Shown: positions 25,013-32,823, numbered from the stretch's first letter. The stretch is 33,948 bases of DNA from an uncultured Ignavibacteriales bacterium (GCA_937858935.1 CALLZX010000185.1:1-33948), one strand, 5' to 3'. Notes: a model not told the origin generated them from the sequence alone. Program-made: numbers and translations.

Positions 25013-26604
25013 GGCTAAAAATATTATTGATTTTATCATTTTCAATTCTTGTTGTTTATGCACAGGATGATAAAACAAAAAATCCAAATGTTGAACTCCC
25101 TGATTTTGTTATTACCGGCAAAAGTCAATTGAACATTAAGAAAGTTGATAAGATAAAACCAGATTTTATATCGTCTGTGAATGAAGATTTTATTAAACCA
25201 ATTTATTCACCTGAAGAACTTGAGATCGGTGATTTTTCTAATCCGCTAAAAAGTGATATGAGTTTCTTAAATGATGTAAGTTTTTATAAAGGCAATATAG
25301 CTGCAGGGATTGGATTGTATACAATCCCGACAGTTAGCGCCAATTATGCTCATCCGTTTACGAATGGAATTGTTGAAGGAATGTTGAGTGGTGATTTTAT
25401 AAGAGCTTATGAAGACAATAGCGATCGATATAATACAAGATTTGGATTTAATTTTACTTATTGGTCAGATATTGATGGGGAAGTATTTCCGGGGACACAG
25501 TTTAATGTTAACGGTAATTATGGAACTACGAGTTTTAAATTTTTTGCTTCAGAAAATCCTGAAGAACGAAGAAGCCTGAACTATGGAAAATTTGAAGTTG
25601 ATGTAAAAAATGATTTTGGTAAAAATTTTCTATTTGGTTTGAACTTAACAAATCATGTAACGAATATTTCACAGGAAGAATTTGATGAAAACAATTTGCG
25701 CCTAAAAGGGGAAGCACTTTATAAATTAGCCGCAGTAAATGTTGGTGCAGCTATCGATTATCGTAACCATTCAATTAAAAATCTTTTAGGTGATAACGCT
25801 GGTAAAGATTATTTTTTGTTTCGGCCAACTGCCGGATTATTTTTTACTAAATTGATAAAGGGATCAATCGGTTGGACATTTTCTCGAGGAGCTGGTGAAA
25901 CATATAACTCACTCTATGCTTCAGTTGCAATCAAGTTAGATAAAAACATTACAATCTTTGGTGAGTATGCACCAACAAGTGAATTTAGTAGTCCGGGAAA
26001 CTTTGTAATTAAAAATAATTACTTTAACGTTGATAGTATTGGAAGTGTTTATTGGGAAAAAACCAGTGCATTAACTGCATCTGTAAAATATGAGTTTGGT
26101 AAATATTTTCAGCTTGATGGAGGACTGAGATATTATAAATCAGACGCTTTCCCATATTTTGGACCATCTTCTGATTCTGGTAAATTTGATTTGCATTATG
26201 CGGATATGAAAAATATAAATCCATACGCAAACTTTTTATTTTATCTTGGACCGTACGGTGAATTTTATAGTACATTAGAGTTATCTGATATCAGAGATAT
26301 AGATGGAAATTTAATCCCTTATTTACCAGTGTTTACTCTAAATGCTGCATATAGTTATAAATTTCAGAATGGATTAACCTCTATTGCAAGATTAGATTAT
26401 CAATCAAACAGATATGCAGATATTAAGAATGAAATTTCAATAGGTGATTATTTTGATTTAGGTTTATCATTCATATATTCATTCCAGCCAAATCTTGATT
26501 TAACGTTGGATATAAATAATATTCTAAATCAGAAAAATTACTTCTGGAATGGATACAAAGAAGTTCCATTAAATATCATCATCGGTGTTAATTATCGCTT
26601 GTAA
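25009..26604 (+). CDS. Outer-membrane beta-barrel protein with TonB-box-like N-terminus
   Basis: A 531-residue exported protein. Signal peptide MRLKILLILSFSILVVYA is followed at residues 29-37 by ELPDFVITG, which resembles a TonB box (for example DTVVVTA). Residues ~90-531 alternate hydrophobic and polar residues in many short amphipathic strands with aromatic girdles (NGNYGTTSFKFF, SVAIKLDKNITIFGEYAP). The end LDLTLDINNILNQKNYFWNGY...GVNYRL resembles the closing strands of TonB-dependent receptors. The length cannot hold a standard ~120-residue plug plus 22-strand barrel, and no plug motifs are seen between the box and the strands. It overlaps the TPR gene by 4 bases. Likely an outer-membrane anchor or porin coupled to the TonB of this operon; substrate unknown. 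Confidence 0.72.
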   Translation: MRLKILLILSFSILVVYAQDDKTKNPNVELPDFVITGKSQLNIKKVDKIKPDFISSVNEDFIKPIYSPEELEIGDFSNPLKSDMSFLNDVSFYKGNIAAGIGLYTIPTVSANYAHPFTNGIVEGMLSGDFIRAYEDNSDRYNTRFGFNFTYWSDIDGEVFPGTQFNVNGNYGTTSFKFFASENPEERRSLNYGKFEVDVKNDFGKNFLFGLNLTNHVTNISQEEFDENNLRLKGEALYKLAAVNVGAAIDYRNHSIKNLLGDNAGKDYFLFRPTAGLFFTKLIKGSIGWTFSRGAGETYNSLYASVAIKLDKNITIFGEYAPTSEFSSPGNFVIKNNYFNVDSIGSVYWEKTSALTASVKYEFGKYFQLDGGLRYYKSDAFPYFGPSSDSGKFDLHYADMKNINPYANFLFYLGPYGEFYSTLELSDIRDIDGNLIPYLPVFTLNAAYSYKFQNGLTSIARLDYQSNRYADIKNEISIGDYFDLGLSFIYSFQPNLDLTLDINNILNQKNYFWNGYKEVPLNIIIGVNYRL

Positions 26605-26621
26605 ATATTTACAAAAGAAAC

Positions 26622-28700
26622 ATGACTAAAGCAGAATTAATAAGAAAAGTTGCAAAAAATGTTGGTGTTCCAGATACGGATGCTAAAATATTTTTTGAAT
26701 TATTCTTAAAAAGAATTTCGGCAATAGTAGAAATTGGTCACTCAATTTTTGTTAAGGATTTTGGATATTTCCATCTCATAAAAGGGAGTATTAAAAAACC
26801 TATTTTTAGTTTTAAGGATAATGACGCTTCCGAAGAGGCAGTAGAACTTGTACTTTTTTCTGAAGACAAAGATCTTCGGAAATCAGATACAAAAGGGTTA
26901 GTATTTAATATCCCTTTCTTTGATGAAGATGATTATCATCCTATTGATTCTGCATTTAGTTTGAGCATTGGTAAACCTTTAATTCCCTTACGGGGAGTTC
27001 CTTTTGATAATATATATATGCCGACTTCAGGATATGAATACAGAAGACTAATCGAATCTAAAGTTGAAAAAATTATTGCATCCTCAGAGATTGCAGAGTC
27101 TGAAGAGAATTTCCCAACTCTTGTGATTGATGCTCGTTCATACAACTCTAACCAGGTTCAATTACAGTGGGATGATAAATCTAGTTCTGGAATAATTGAT
27201 AAATCAACTGAAGATAAACTTGCTTCTGAAGTAAAATCGGAATTGAGTGAATATGAAAAACAGACTAAAGAATTAAAGAATATAGCCTGGGATTTTGGAG
27301 AGGACCTTTCACAGCAAATTGAAGTTGACTCTATTCTTGATATTGCCGATGAACGAATTAATATGGAGACTAATTCTAAAGAGAAATTACTATCAGAAGA
27401 TGTTACTCAAAAAGTTGAAAATGAACCTGAGGAAGTCAGTTTCGTTCAAAAGGAAACGATATCTGAGGAAAAATTTGCAGATGAATCTGAATTTGTTGAA
27501 GAAATTACTCTTGATCAGTCCTCGGAAAAATTGGATGAGTTATTAGAAAGTGAAAATGAGCCAACTGCAGTAATAGAAGAAGTAATAGATCAAAACATAG
27601 TTGAAGAATATGATGACGGTTTAAAGATTCAGAATGAAAATGAGGAAGAAATTATTGATGAATTGAATAATGAAATAATCATTGAGGATAATTTTGAAAA
27701 TCCTATTGGAGAAGGTGAATCTTTAACAGAGGAAAATGTACTGACTGAAACAGAATTGTCTGATGATGAATTCTGGAAAAGTACTTCAAAATATTTTGAA
27801 CCATATAATCCCGGTGCTGATAAAAATAACAAAGATTTTGAAGATGTAAACTCAATTATTGATAGTTCTATTTCAGATGATTCTAAGGAATCTGACCAAA
27901 AAATGGTTGAAGAAATTAGAGAAGTAATAGAAAATGATTTGGTGCTAGATGTTCCTTCTCTCGATGAAAAAGAAAACTTAAATAACAATAATAAAATTCA
28001 AGAAAATAATATGGATGAAAATAAAGAGGAAGAATTAATCGAATTAGAAAAAGTACCGGAACAAAAAGCTGAATATTTCGAACCGACTAAAAAGAAGAAT
28101 CTTGTCTCTTTTATTGTATTTCCATTATTAGTAATTCTATTGTCTTTAGCGCTCTATTGGTATTTAGAGTTTTATAAAAAAAATGAAGTTGTTCCCAAAC
28201 CTAAACAGATAGTATTAAATTCTAATAATGCAAAGATTGTGCAGAGAAATTTTGATATTCCTGTAACATATCCTTATCTGCCTAAAGTTAATGAGACTAC
28301 AATTTCCGAAACTGAATCTACCAGGAATATTGATCAGAATTTAACATCTGAAAAAAATGAAGTTATAAAAACAGAGCCAATTAAAACAGAAGAAAAGAAA
28401 ATTCCAAAACAAAAAGAGACTGAAACTAAGAAAATAGTTAGTCCTGTTATTCCTACAGGGAAGTCACTTAATGTCGGTAACAATATTTACAAATATGGCG
28501 ATTATTATGTTGTTCAGGTTGCTGCATTCAGATCCAGTTCCATCTCAGAAAATGAAGCAGGGAAGTACAGGAACAAAGGATATAATTCTTTTGTAGAAGC
28601 AGCTGAAATTCCTGAACGTGGAACTTGGTATAGAGTAAGGGTTGGAAATTTTTCATCAAAAGAAGAAGCCCAGAATTTTTTAGAAAAAAACATTAGATAA
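26622..28700 (+). CDS. HU-like domain / transmembrane / SPOR domain protein
   Basis: A 692-residue three-part protein. Residues 1 to ~90 start like HU/IHF (MTKAELIRKVAKNVGVPDTDAK, then FVKDFGYFHLIKG), but the DNA-binding arm of canonical HU, with its RNPQTG tip, is missing and acidic sequence stands there. Residues ~195-490 form a very Glu/Asp-rich low-complexity linker. One transmembrane segment is at about 494-516 (LVSFIVFPLLVILLSLALYW). A second linker leads to a C-terminal SPOR domain at ~628-692 (YYVVQVAAFRSS...WYRVRVGNFSSKEEAQNFL). SPOR domains bind denuded septal peptidoglycan. With the HU-like end inside and SPOR outside, the protein could connect cytoplasm to septum. HU-like domains joined to SPOR are known in Bacteroidetes; whether this one binds DNA is open. 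Confidence 0.85.
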   Translation: MTKAELIRKVAKNVGVPDTDAKIFFELFLKRISAIVEIGHSIFVKDFGYFHLIKGSIKKPIFSFKDNDASEEAVELVLFSEDKDLRKSDTKGLVFNIPFFDEDDYHPIDSAFSLSIGKPLIPLRGVPFDNIYMPTSGYEYRRLIESKVEKIIASSEIAESEENFPTLVIDARSYNSNQVQLQWDDKSSSGIIDKSTEDKLASEVKSELSEYEKQTKELKNIAWDFGEDLSQQIEVDSILDIADERINMETNSKEKLLSEDVTQKVENEPEEVSFVQKETISEEKFADESEFVEEITLDQSSEKLDELLESENEPTAVIEEVIDQNIVEEYDDGLKIQNENEEEIIDELNNEIIIEDNFENPIGEGESLTEENVLTETELSDDEFWKSTSKYFEPYNPGADKNNKDFEDVNSIIDSSISDDSKESDQKMVEEIREVIENDLVLDVPSLDEKENLNNNNKIQENNMDENKEEELIELEKVPEQKAEYFEPTKKKNLVSFIVFPLLVILLSLALYWYLEFYKKNEVVPKPKQIVLNSNNAKIVQRNFDIPVTYPYLPKVNETTISETESTRNIDQNLTSEKNEVIKTEPIKTEEKKIPKQKETETKKIVSPVIPTGKSLNVGNNIYKYGDYYVVQVAAFRSSSISENEAGKYRNKGYNSFVEAAEIPERGTWYRVRVGNFSSKEEAQNFLEKNIR

Positions 28701-28721
28701 TTAATTTATTAAAGGATAGAT

Positions 28722-29378
28722 ATGAACTTATTAGATATTTTCTTAAAAGGTGGATTTATCATGTGGCCGATACTTCTCAGTTCAATAATCGGACTTGCAG
28801 TATCAATCGACCGATTTATAATGTTAAGAAAAGCAAAAATTAACGTTCCGGCCTTTATGGTTAGAATAAGAGGATTTATAAAGAAAAAAGATATTTCAGG
28901 TGCAATAAGTTATTGCATGCAGGAAAAATCGCCTGTTGCAAATATTGTTCGTAAAGGATTAAAGAAATACAAATACGGACATGATAGAGTTAAAGATGCA
29001 ATAGAAAATGCCGGCAGCCAGGAAATAAGCAAATTAGAAAAAGGATTATCAGTACTAGCGTCCGTTGCAGGTATTGCTCCATTGTTAGGATTTCTTGGAA
29101 CAGTTACAGGAATGATTCAGGCTTTTATGACAATTCAAGATTTAGCTGGTGCAGCAAATCCCAGTGATCTTGCCGGTGGAATTTGGGAAGCACTAATTAC
29201 AACTGCATTTGGTCTGATAATTGGCATCCCGGCGTTTGCATTATATAATTACTTTCTAAGTGCAGTTAAAAAATTAGTTGGTGAGATGGAAACCGTCGCT
29301 AACGATGTTATTGATGTAATTCAGGATGGTGGAAAAGATGAAGCGGAAATTGATGACGAAATTGAAATGGAATTATAG
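28722..29378 (+). CDS. exbB: ExbB/TolQ/MotA family proton channel
   Basis: A 218-residue inner-membrane protein with three transmembrane segments: residues ~12-33 (FIMWPILLSSIIGLAVSI), a second in VLASVAGIAPLLGFLGTVTGM and a third in LITTAFGLIIGIPAFALYNYF. AGIAPLLGFLGTVTGM and AAxPxDLAGGIWEALITTAFGL are classic ExbB/TolQ signatures, with the Thr residues of TM2/TM3 that line the proton path. Acidic EAEIDDEIEMEL forms the end. The gene is followed 9 bases later by exbD and is 22 bases after the SPOR gene. It forms the pentameric stator that converts proton motive force into force on the TonB partner. Confidence 0.95.
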   Translation: MNLLDIFLKGGFIMWPILLSSIIGLAVSIDRFIMLRKAKINVPAFMVRIRGFIKKKDISGAISYCMQEKSPVANIVRKGLKKYKYGHDRVKDAIENAGSQEISKLEKGLSVLASVAGIAPLLGFLGTVTGMIQAFMTIQDLAGAANPSDLAGGIWEALITTAFGLIIGIPAFALYNYFLSAVKKLVGEMETVANDVIDVIQDGGKDEAEIDDEIEMEL

Positions 29379-29386
29379 GTAACCAA

Positions 29387-29791
29387 ATGAAATTTAAACT
29401 ATCTAAAGAACCACTAAGCATATTTGCTTATTCCTCTTTAACAGATATTGTGATGCTGCTGCTTATATTCTTTTTACTCACTTCGCAATTTGTTATTCAA
29501 ACAGGAGTTAAAGTAAAACTTCCCGGTTCAAAGATGAATGAAAAATCTGAACCATCTAGAATGGTAGTTACCTTAACACCAATGGGTGGAGTTTTTGCGG
29601 GAGAAGAAGAAATTAGCATAGATCAACTTCCTGTTAAGCTTGGTGAGATGAAGGCACAAACAAGTGAGGATAATCTTATAATTCGTGCTGATAAAACTGT
29701 TGCAATAGATCTGGTAATTAAAGTTATAGATGCAGCTAAAATTTCAAACATTGAGAAATTTACAATAGAAACTGAAAAAGAAAAGCTTTAA
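29387..29791 (+). CDS. exbD: ExbD/TolR family stator protein
   Basis: A 134-residue single-pass inner-membrane protein. The transmembrane helix lies at ~18-37 (TDIVMLLLIFFLLTSQFVIQ), and its Asp19 corresponds to the conserved proton-carrying Asp of ExbD/TolR. The periplasmic part has the family pattern VKVKLPGSKMNEK, RMVVTLTPMGGVFAGEEEI and NLIIRADKTVAIDLVIKVIDAAK. Spacing of 9 bases after exbB and 1 base before tonB shows one unit. With ExbB it should energise the TonB protein of this operon. Confidence 0.95.
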   Translation: MKFKLSKEPLSIFAYSSLTDIVMLLLIFFLLTSQFVIQTGVKVKLPGSKMNEKSEPSRMVVTLTPMGGVFAGEEEISIDQLPVKLGEMKAQTSEDNLIIRADKTVAIDLVIKVIDAAKISNIEKFTIETEKEKL

Positions 29792-29792
29792 T

Positions 29793-30494
29793 ATGTATTT
29801 GTCAAATCAAAACGTTAGCCGTATCTCATACTCAGCTTCAATAGTATTTCACCTGATTTTACTTTTGCTGTTCCTTATAATCAATTTCAGTTTTGATTAC
29901 CCTTCTAAAGAGTATGTTGAATTATCATTTGGAGTTTCAGGCGATGCAGGTTCTTCAGGTTCGGAAGGAACAGCGTTTGATGAAGTATTAGAGAAAGCCG
30001 AGTTGCAGGAAAAAGATATCACAAAAGACAAAAATCTTGAAGTAAAAGAAGTTGAGCTTCCAAAAGCAAAAAATACAGATGTAAGTGATGTTAATCCTGC
30101 TCAAAAAGATAAGGAAGTAAAAAAAGAAACTGTTAAACAAACTGAGCAGCGTGAAAGTGAAAATTCTACAGGTGATAAAAAAGGAAATCTAAATCAAGGC
30201 TCAGGCGATTTTGGTTTTCATTTTGAAGGCGGGGGATTAGGAACCAGAAAGATTTATAGCTATGTAATTCCTGCTTATCCCGAAGGAGTTAACAAGGAAA
30301 TTGATATAAGATTAAAGTTTACAATTAAACCTGACGGAACAGTTGGTTCAATATTTTTGCTTTCTAAAGCAGATACAAGATTAGAGAATGCTGCAATAAA
30401 TTCGCTTTGGCAGTGGAGATTTGAACCTTTAAATTCTAATCAGGTTCAAGGTGATCAAACTGCGGTTATTGTTTTTCCTTATCGACTGCAATAG
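29793..30494 (+). CDS. tonB: TonB family energy transducer
   Basis: A 233-residue TonB-type protein. N-terminal anchor at ~12-32 (SYSASIVFHLILLLLFLIINF) carries the His that is typical of TonB/TolA anchors (His20). A charged periplasmic linker follows (Lys/Glu-rich, residues 60-150; not the Pro-rich type of E. coli). The C-terminal TonB domain runs from about 155 (GLGTRKIYSYVIPAYPEG) to the end, with FTIKPDGTVGSIFLLSKAD and SLWQWRFEPL. It is the last gene of the operon and overlaps the convergent minus-strand gene by 29 bases. It should transmit force to an outer-membrane partner, plausibly the barrel encoded in the same operon. Confidence 0.92.
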   Translation: MYLSNQNVSRISYSASIVFHLILLLLFLIINFSFDYPSKEYVELSFGVSGDAGSSGSEGTAFDEVLEKAELQEKDITKDKNLEVKEVELPKAKNTDVSDVNPAQKDKEVKKETVKQTEQRESENSTGDKKGNLNQGSGDFGFHFEGGGLGTRKIYSYVIPAYPEGVNKEIDIRLKFTIKPDGTVGSIFLLSKADTRLENAAINSLWQWRFEPLNSNQVQGDQTAVIVFPYRLQ

Positions 30495-30765
30495 GTTCTT
30501 CATGGTAATAGAATTTATAAAAGAAAAATTCTATTATAGTTAATAATGATAATGAGAATGCATCCCGATCAAACTGCATACCCAAACCTTTTGGTTCCAT
30601 TACAACTTTAGCAACTATTCCAGTGATTGTCCAGCCTACAGCAAATAAAATAGCGATAAGTGAAATGTTTAGGAACCCTGCGGATAGATTCTCATCCTGC
30701 CATTTTTTTGTAAAGATTACTAATCCAAAAATAAGATGAACAAAAAAGATAAATGCTGTAATCAT
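30466..30765 (-). CDS. Small three-helix membrane protein of unknown function
   Basis: A 99-residue protein with three predicted hydrophobic segments: residues ~2-18 (ITAFIFFVHLIFGLVIF), ~30-52 (LNISLIAILFAVGWTITGIVAKV) and ~70-84 (SLSLLTIIEFFFYKFYY). I do not recognise the family. Its ATG overlaps the stop of the preceding minus-strand gene by 4 bases (ATGA), so it is translated in the same operon as that membrane protein. Its 3' end overlaps the last 29 bases of tonB in convergent orientation. The charged C-terminus KFYYHEEPIAVDKEKQ probably lies in the cytoplasm. Confidence 0.7.
   Translation of the reverse strand: MITAFIFFVHLIFGLVIFTKKWQDENLSAGFLNISLIAILFAVGWTITGIVAKVVMEPKGLGMQFDRDAFSLSLLTIIEFFFYKFYYHEEPIAVDKEKQ
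30506..30536. repeat. Perfect 11-bp inverted repeat just after tonB
   Basis: TAATAGAATTT (30506-30516) and AAATTCTATTA (30526-30536) are exact inverse complements around a 9-base loop. It begins 12 bases after the tonB stop and lies inside the 3' coding part of the convergent gene. There is no clear T tract for the plus strand. Confidence 0.6.
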
Positions 30766-31280
30766 AATTCGGCATCCTCCTCGCGGGATTTACGATTTGC
30801 TAAACTCATTCCTAACGCTCCGCCAATCATTCCAAAAATTGAGTTTATTATAAAGTTACTGGACAAAATCATAAGCAAATAGATGATTGAAAAACCATTC
30901 TTTTGAATGTCTTTAGATACACTTTTAATCAGTTTTAAGGACTCATCAACCATTGGTCCTAAATCCCATTGACGCATTACTATTTCTGTTTGCGGCAGGG
31001 ATTGTATAAAATCATTTGACTTTGTGAAGTAGGTTAAGAGCATTTCAAATGTTGTAATAAAGAGAGTTGCAAATAATCCTGTTAAGAATCCAAATCCTAA
31101 AGATTTTCCTACAAGTACTTTCTCATTTGAACTGTTGATTTTTTTATCAAGTAAAATTGAAATGGCTGCAGCAGCAGGTACTATAAGACAGCAGCTAAAG
31201 TTTTTTATTCCCGGAACTGTTGAAAGAACCGCGGCACCAAAGCCACACACAAGAGTTGGTAAATATTTTTTTAAAATCAT
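30762..31280 (-). CDS. Multi-pass membrane protein (DUF4199-like)
   Basis: A 172-residue membrane protein starting at ATG 31280 (a GTG 14 codons upstream would overlap DUF2085 by 38 bases and begins with a charged non-conserved stretch). Hydrophobic segments occur near LPTLVCGFGAAVLSTVPGI, FSCCLIVPAAAAISILL, SLGFGFLTGLFATLFITTFEMLL and IIYLLMILSSNFIINSIFGMIGGALGM. The layout (an early GxGAAVLSTVPG, a central hydrophilic helix between TM3 and TM4, a final GGALGMxLA) resembles DUF4199-type proteins, but I rate this as weak. It is followed by the 99-residue membrane protein with a 4-base overlap. Confidence 0.65.
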   Translation of the reverse strand: MILKKYLPTLVCGFGAAVLSTVPGIKNFSCCLIVPAAAAISILLDKKINSSNEKVLVGKSLGFGFLTGLFATLFITTFEMLLTYFTKSNDFIQSLPQTEIVMRQWDLGPMVDESLKLIKSVSKDIQKNGFSIIYLLMILSSNFIINSIFGMIGGALGMSLANRKSREEDAEL

Positions 31281-31284
31281 AAAT

Positions 31285-31749
31285 CTATTTTTGTTTTGTG
31301 AAAAGTAAATTTTCAATCGCACTTAAAATATATAGAAATACCGCAGAACCGAAAAGAAAACCGGTTAATGCTGATAATGACTTATTGTAATAATACACCC
31401 CAATGTTTACCAGAATAACATCTAATAACATGGGTGCAGAAAGTATCATCAGATACTTAGTTTTAATGATAAATAGTTTGTTATAAATCATAAGCATGAA
31501 TGCAAAAAATAAAGCTCCCGAATAAATTCCTGTACATCTTGCACAAACTAAAAATGGAAGATCATTACAAATAAAAGATTTTGCAACACTCTGATGACAG
31601 ACAGTTGAGAATAGTTGCTTATGAAAAGGGTATAAAGAATTGATACAATTGGAATCAAAACACGGACTAATAATTCCACCGAGCCAGACTACTGCAAAAA
31701 TAAAAAGTCCAAATCGAACAAACCTTTGTATGAGAATCTGATTTATCAA
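31285..31749 (-). CDS. DUF2085 membrane protein
   Basis: A 154-residue protein with the DUF2085 signature: a short Cys/His-containing segment STVCHQSVAKSFICNDLP followed by FLVCARCTGIYSGALFF. There are about four hydrophobic helices (FGLFIFAVVWLGGII, GALFFAFMLMIYN, LMILSAPMLLDVILVNIGVYYY and LTGFLFGSAVFLYILSAI). The Cys and His residues of CHQ and CARC could bind metal or form disulfides; function is unknown. No ATG precedes the conserved region, so initiation is at TTG 31749, 10 bases after the stop of the upstream propeller gene. It is the second gene of a minus-strand operon. Confidence 0.85.
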   Translation of the reverse strand: MINQILIQRFVRFGLFIFAVVWLGGIISPCFDSNCINSLYPFHKQLFSTVCHQSVAKSFICNDLPFLVCARCTGIYSGALFFAFMLMIYNKLFIIKTKYLMILSAPMLLDVILVNIGVYYYNKSLSALTGFLFGSAVFLYILSAIENLLFTKQK

Positions 31750-31759
31750 AAAGGAATTT

Positions 31760-32605
31760 TCAATTGTTTTGATCGAATACTAACAGCTTTTTTGCTGTAA
31801 GAATATATAATCTATTATTAAGTAATATTCCGGAAATAATTTTTTGATCAATTTCTAACCCTGCTAAATCAATTTTAGTAAATTTTGAATCGATAGATTT
31901 TAGATAACTATGATAAACTTCTTCTCCGTTACTAATAATCATGTGATCAAATAGGATTCGAATACTATTCACTGGCTTATCGATACTTATTCTGTTAGTA
32001 CCGTTCCCGAAATTATCAAAGATTACAATATCAGATCCATCTATAACAAAAATATAGTTCCAGGAAGATATTGCAAGTTGCTTTGGATTAGTAAGTTGAT
32101 ATTTGCCGGCATCGAATCCGCCAAAATTCATAATAAAATTCCCAAAAATATCGAACTTCATAATTCTTTTATTTTCAGAATCAATAAAATATAAGTCACC
32201 TTGATTTGAAGTTGCACAACTAAGCGGGTACCCAAATTGTTCTTGTAGAAATTCACTTTCCCGTCTATAAAGAGAAGATATAAAATTAAGATTTTTATCA
32301 AATCTTTTAATTTTGTGATTATTATTATCCGCAACGTAAATTGATAGAGGATCAGCAAAAACATCTGCGGGATCATCAAATGAATTTTCATCCCAGCCGT
32401 AACCACCAAAAGTATTCATTTGATTACCCAGAGTATCCAACAAAATAATTTCATCACTTCCGGAGTCTGAAACATAAATCAATCCATTTGCGGTAATATA
32501 AAATGATGATGCTCTGTTAAACTTTCCAATGGATTCTGAATACTCAAAACTCTGAGCGACTGTCAACGATGATATAGCTAAGAAAAGAGCTAATATATTT
32601 TTCAT
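31760..32605 (-). CDS. Exported NHL-type beta-propeller protein
   Basis: A 281-residue protein with signal peptide MKNILALFLAISSLTVAQ and repeated NHL-like blades. Recurrent strand patterns include LIYVSDSGSDEIILLDTLGN, SIYVADNNNHKIKRFDKNLN, DLYFIDSENKRIMKFDIFGN and YIFVIDGSDIVIFDNFGN. Four to six blades give a six-bladed propeller, typical of periplasmic or surface proteins binding ligands or other proteins. It is the first gene of a minus-strand operon (followed by DUF2085). On the minus strand a TAATTTTG box (plus positions 32722-32729) lies 117 bases upstream but without a clear -33 partner. Function unknown. Confidence 0.85.
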   Translation of the reverse strand: MKNILALFLAISSLTVAQSFEYSESIGKFNRASSFYITANGLIYVSDSGSDEIILLDTLGNQMNTFGGYGWDENSFDDPADVFADPLSIYVADNNNHKIKRFDKNLNFISSLYRRESEFLQEQFGYPLSCATSNQGDLYFIDSENKRIMKFDIFGNFIMNFGGFDAGKYQLTNPKQLAISSWNYIFVIDGSDIVIFDNFGNGTNRISIDKPVNSIRILFDHMIISNGEEVYHSYLKSIDSKFTKIDLAGLEIDQKIISGILLNNRLYILTAKKLLVFDQNN

Positions 32606-32686
32606 TCTATAATAAATCTTAATTGTTATTGTAAATTAAGTCAAGAAATCTACCAATCTCAAGTAACTTCGGTATCTTAAAAATGA

Positions 32687-32717
32687 TTGCATTTAGAAAT
32701 GATTTCAGATATATTTG
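32687..32717 (+). promoter_or_regulatory. Putative promoter for tRNA-Gln
   Basis: TATATTTG at 32710-32717 is an exact TAnnTTTG, with TTGC (TTG at 32687-32689) 19 bases before it. The tRNA starts 23 bases downstream. Confidence 0.5.
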
Positions 32718-32739
32718 GCATCAAAATTACTCGAAATAT

Positions 32740-32811
32740 TGTCCTATGGTGTAATTGGCAACACACAACACTCTGGATGTTGGGTTTAAGGTTCGAGTCC
32801 TTATAGGACAA
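32740..32811 (+). tRNA. tRNA-Gln (anticodon CUG)
   Basis: Acceptor UGUCCUA pairs fully with UAGGACA and the discriminator is A (32811). U1-A72 is a known feature of glutamine tRNAs. Anticodon stem CAACA/UGUUG holds loop CUCUGGA with CUG at 32773-32775. T arm UAAGG-UUCGAGU-CCUUA is perfect. CCA is not encoded. The CUG anticodon normally accompanies a UUG isoacceptor elsewhere in the genome. Confidence 0.95.
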
Positions 32812-32823
32812 CTTTCCATATTG

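Noticed and set aside
27629-27988. Minus-strand ORF of 119 codons opposite the acidic linker of the HU-SPOR gene
   Set aside because: Ser/Phe-rich product is the expected complement of Glu/Asp codon runs; not a gene.
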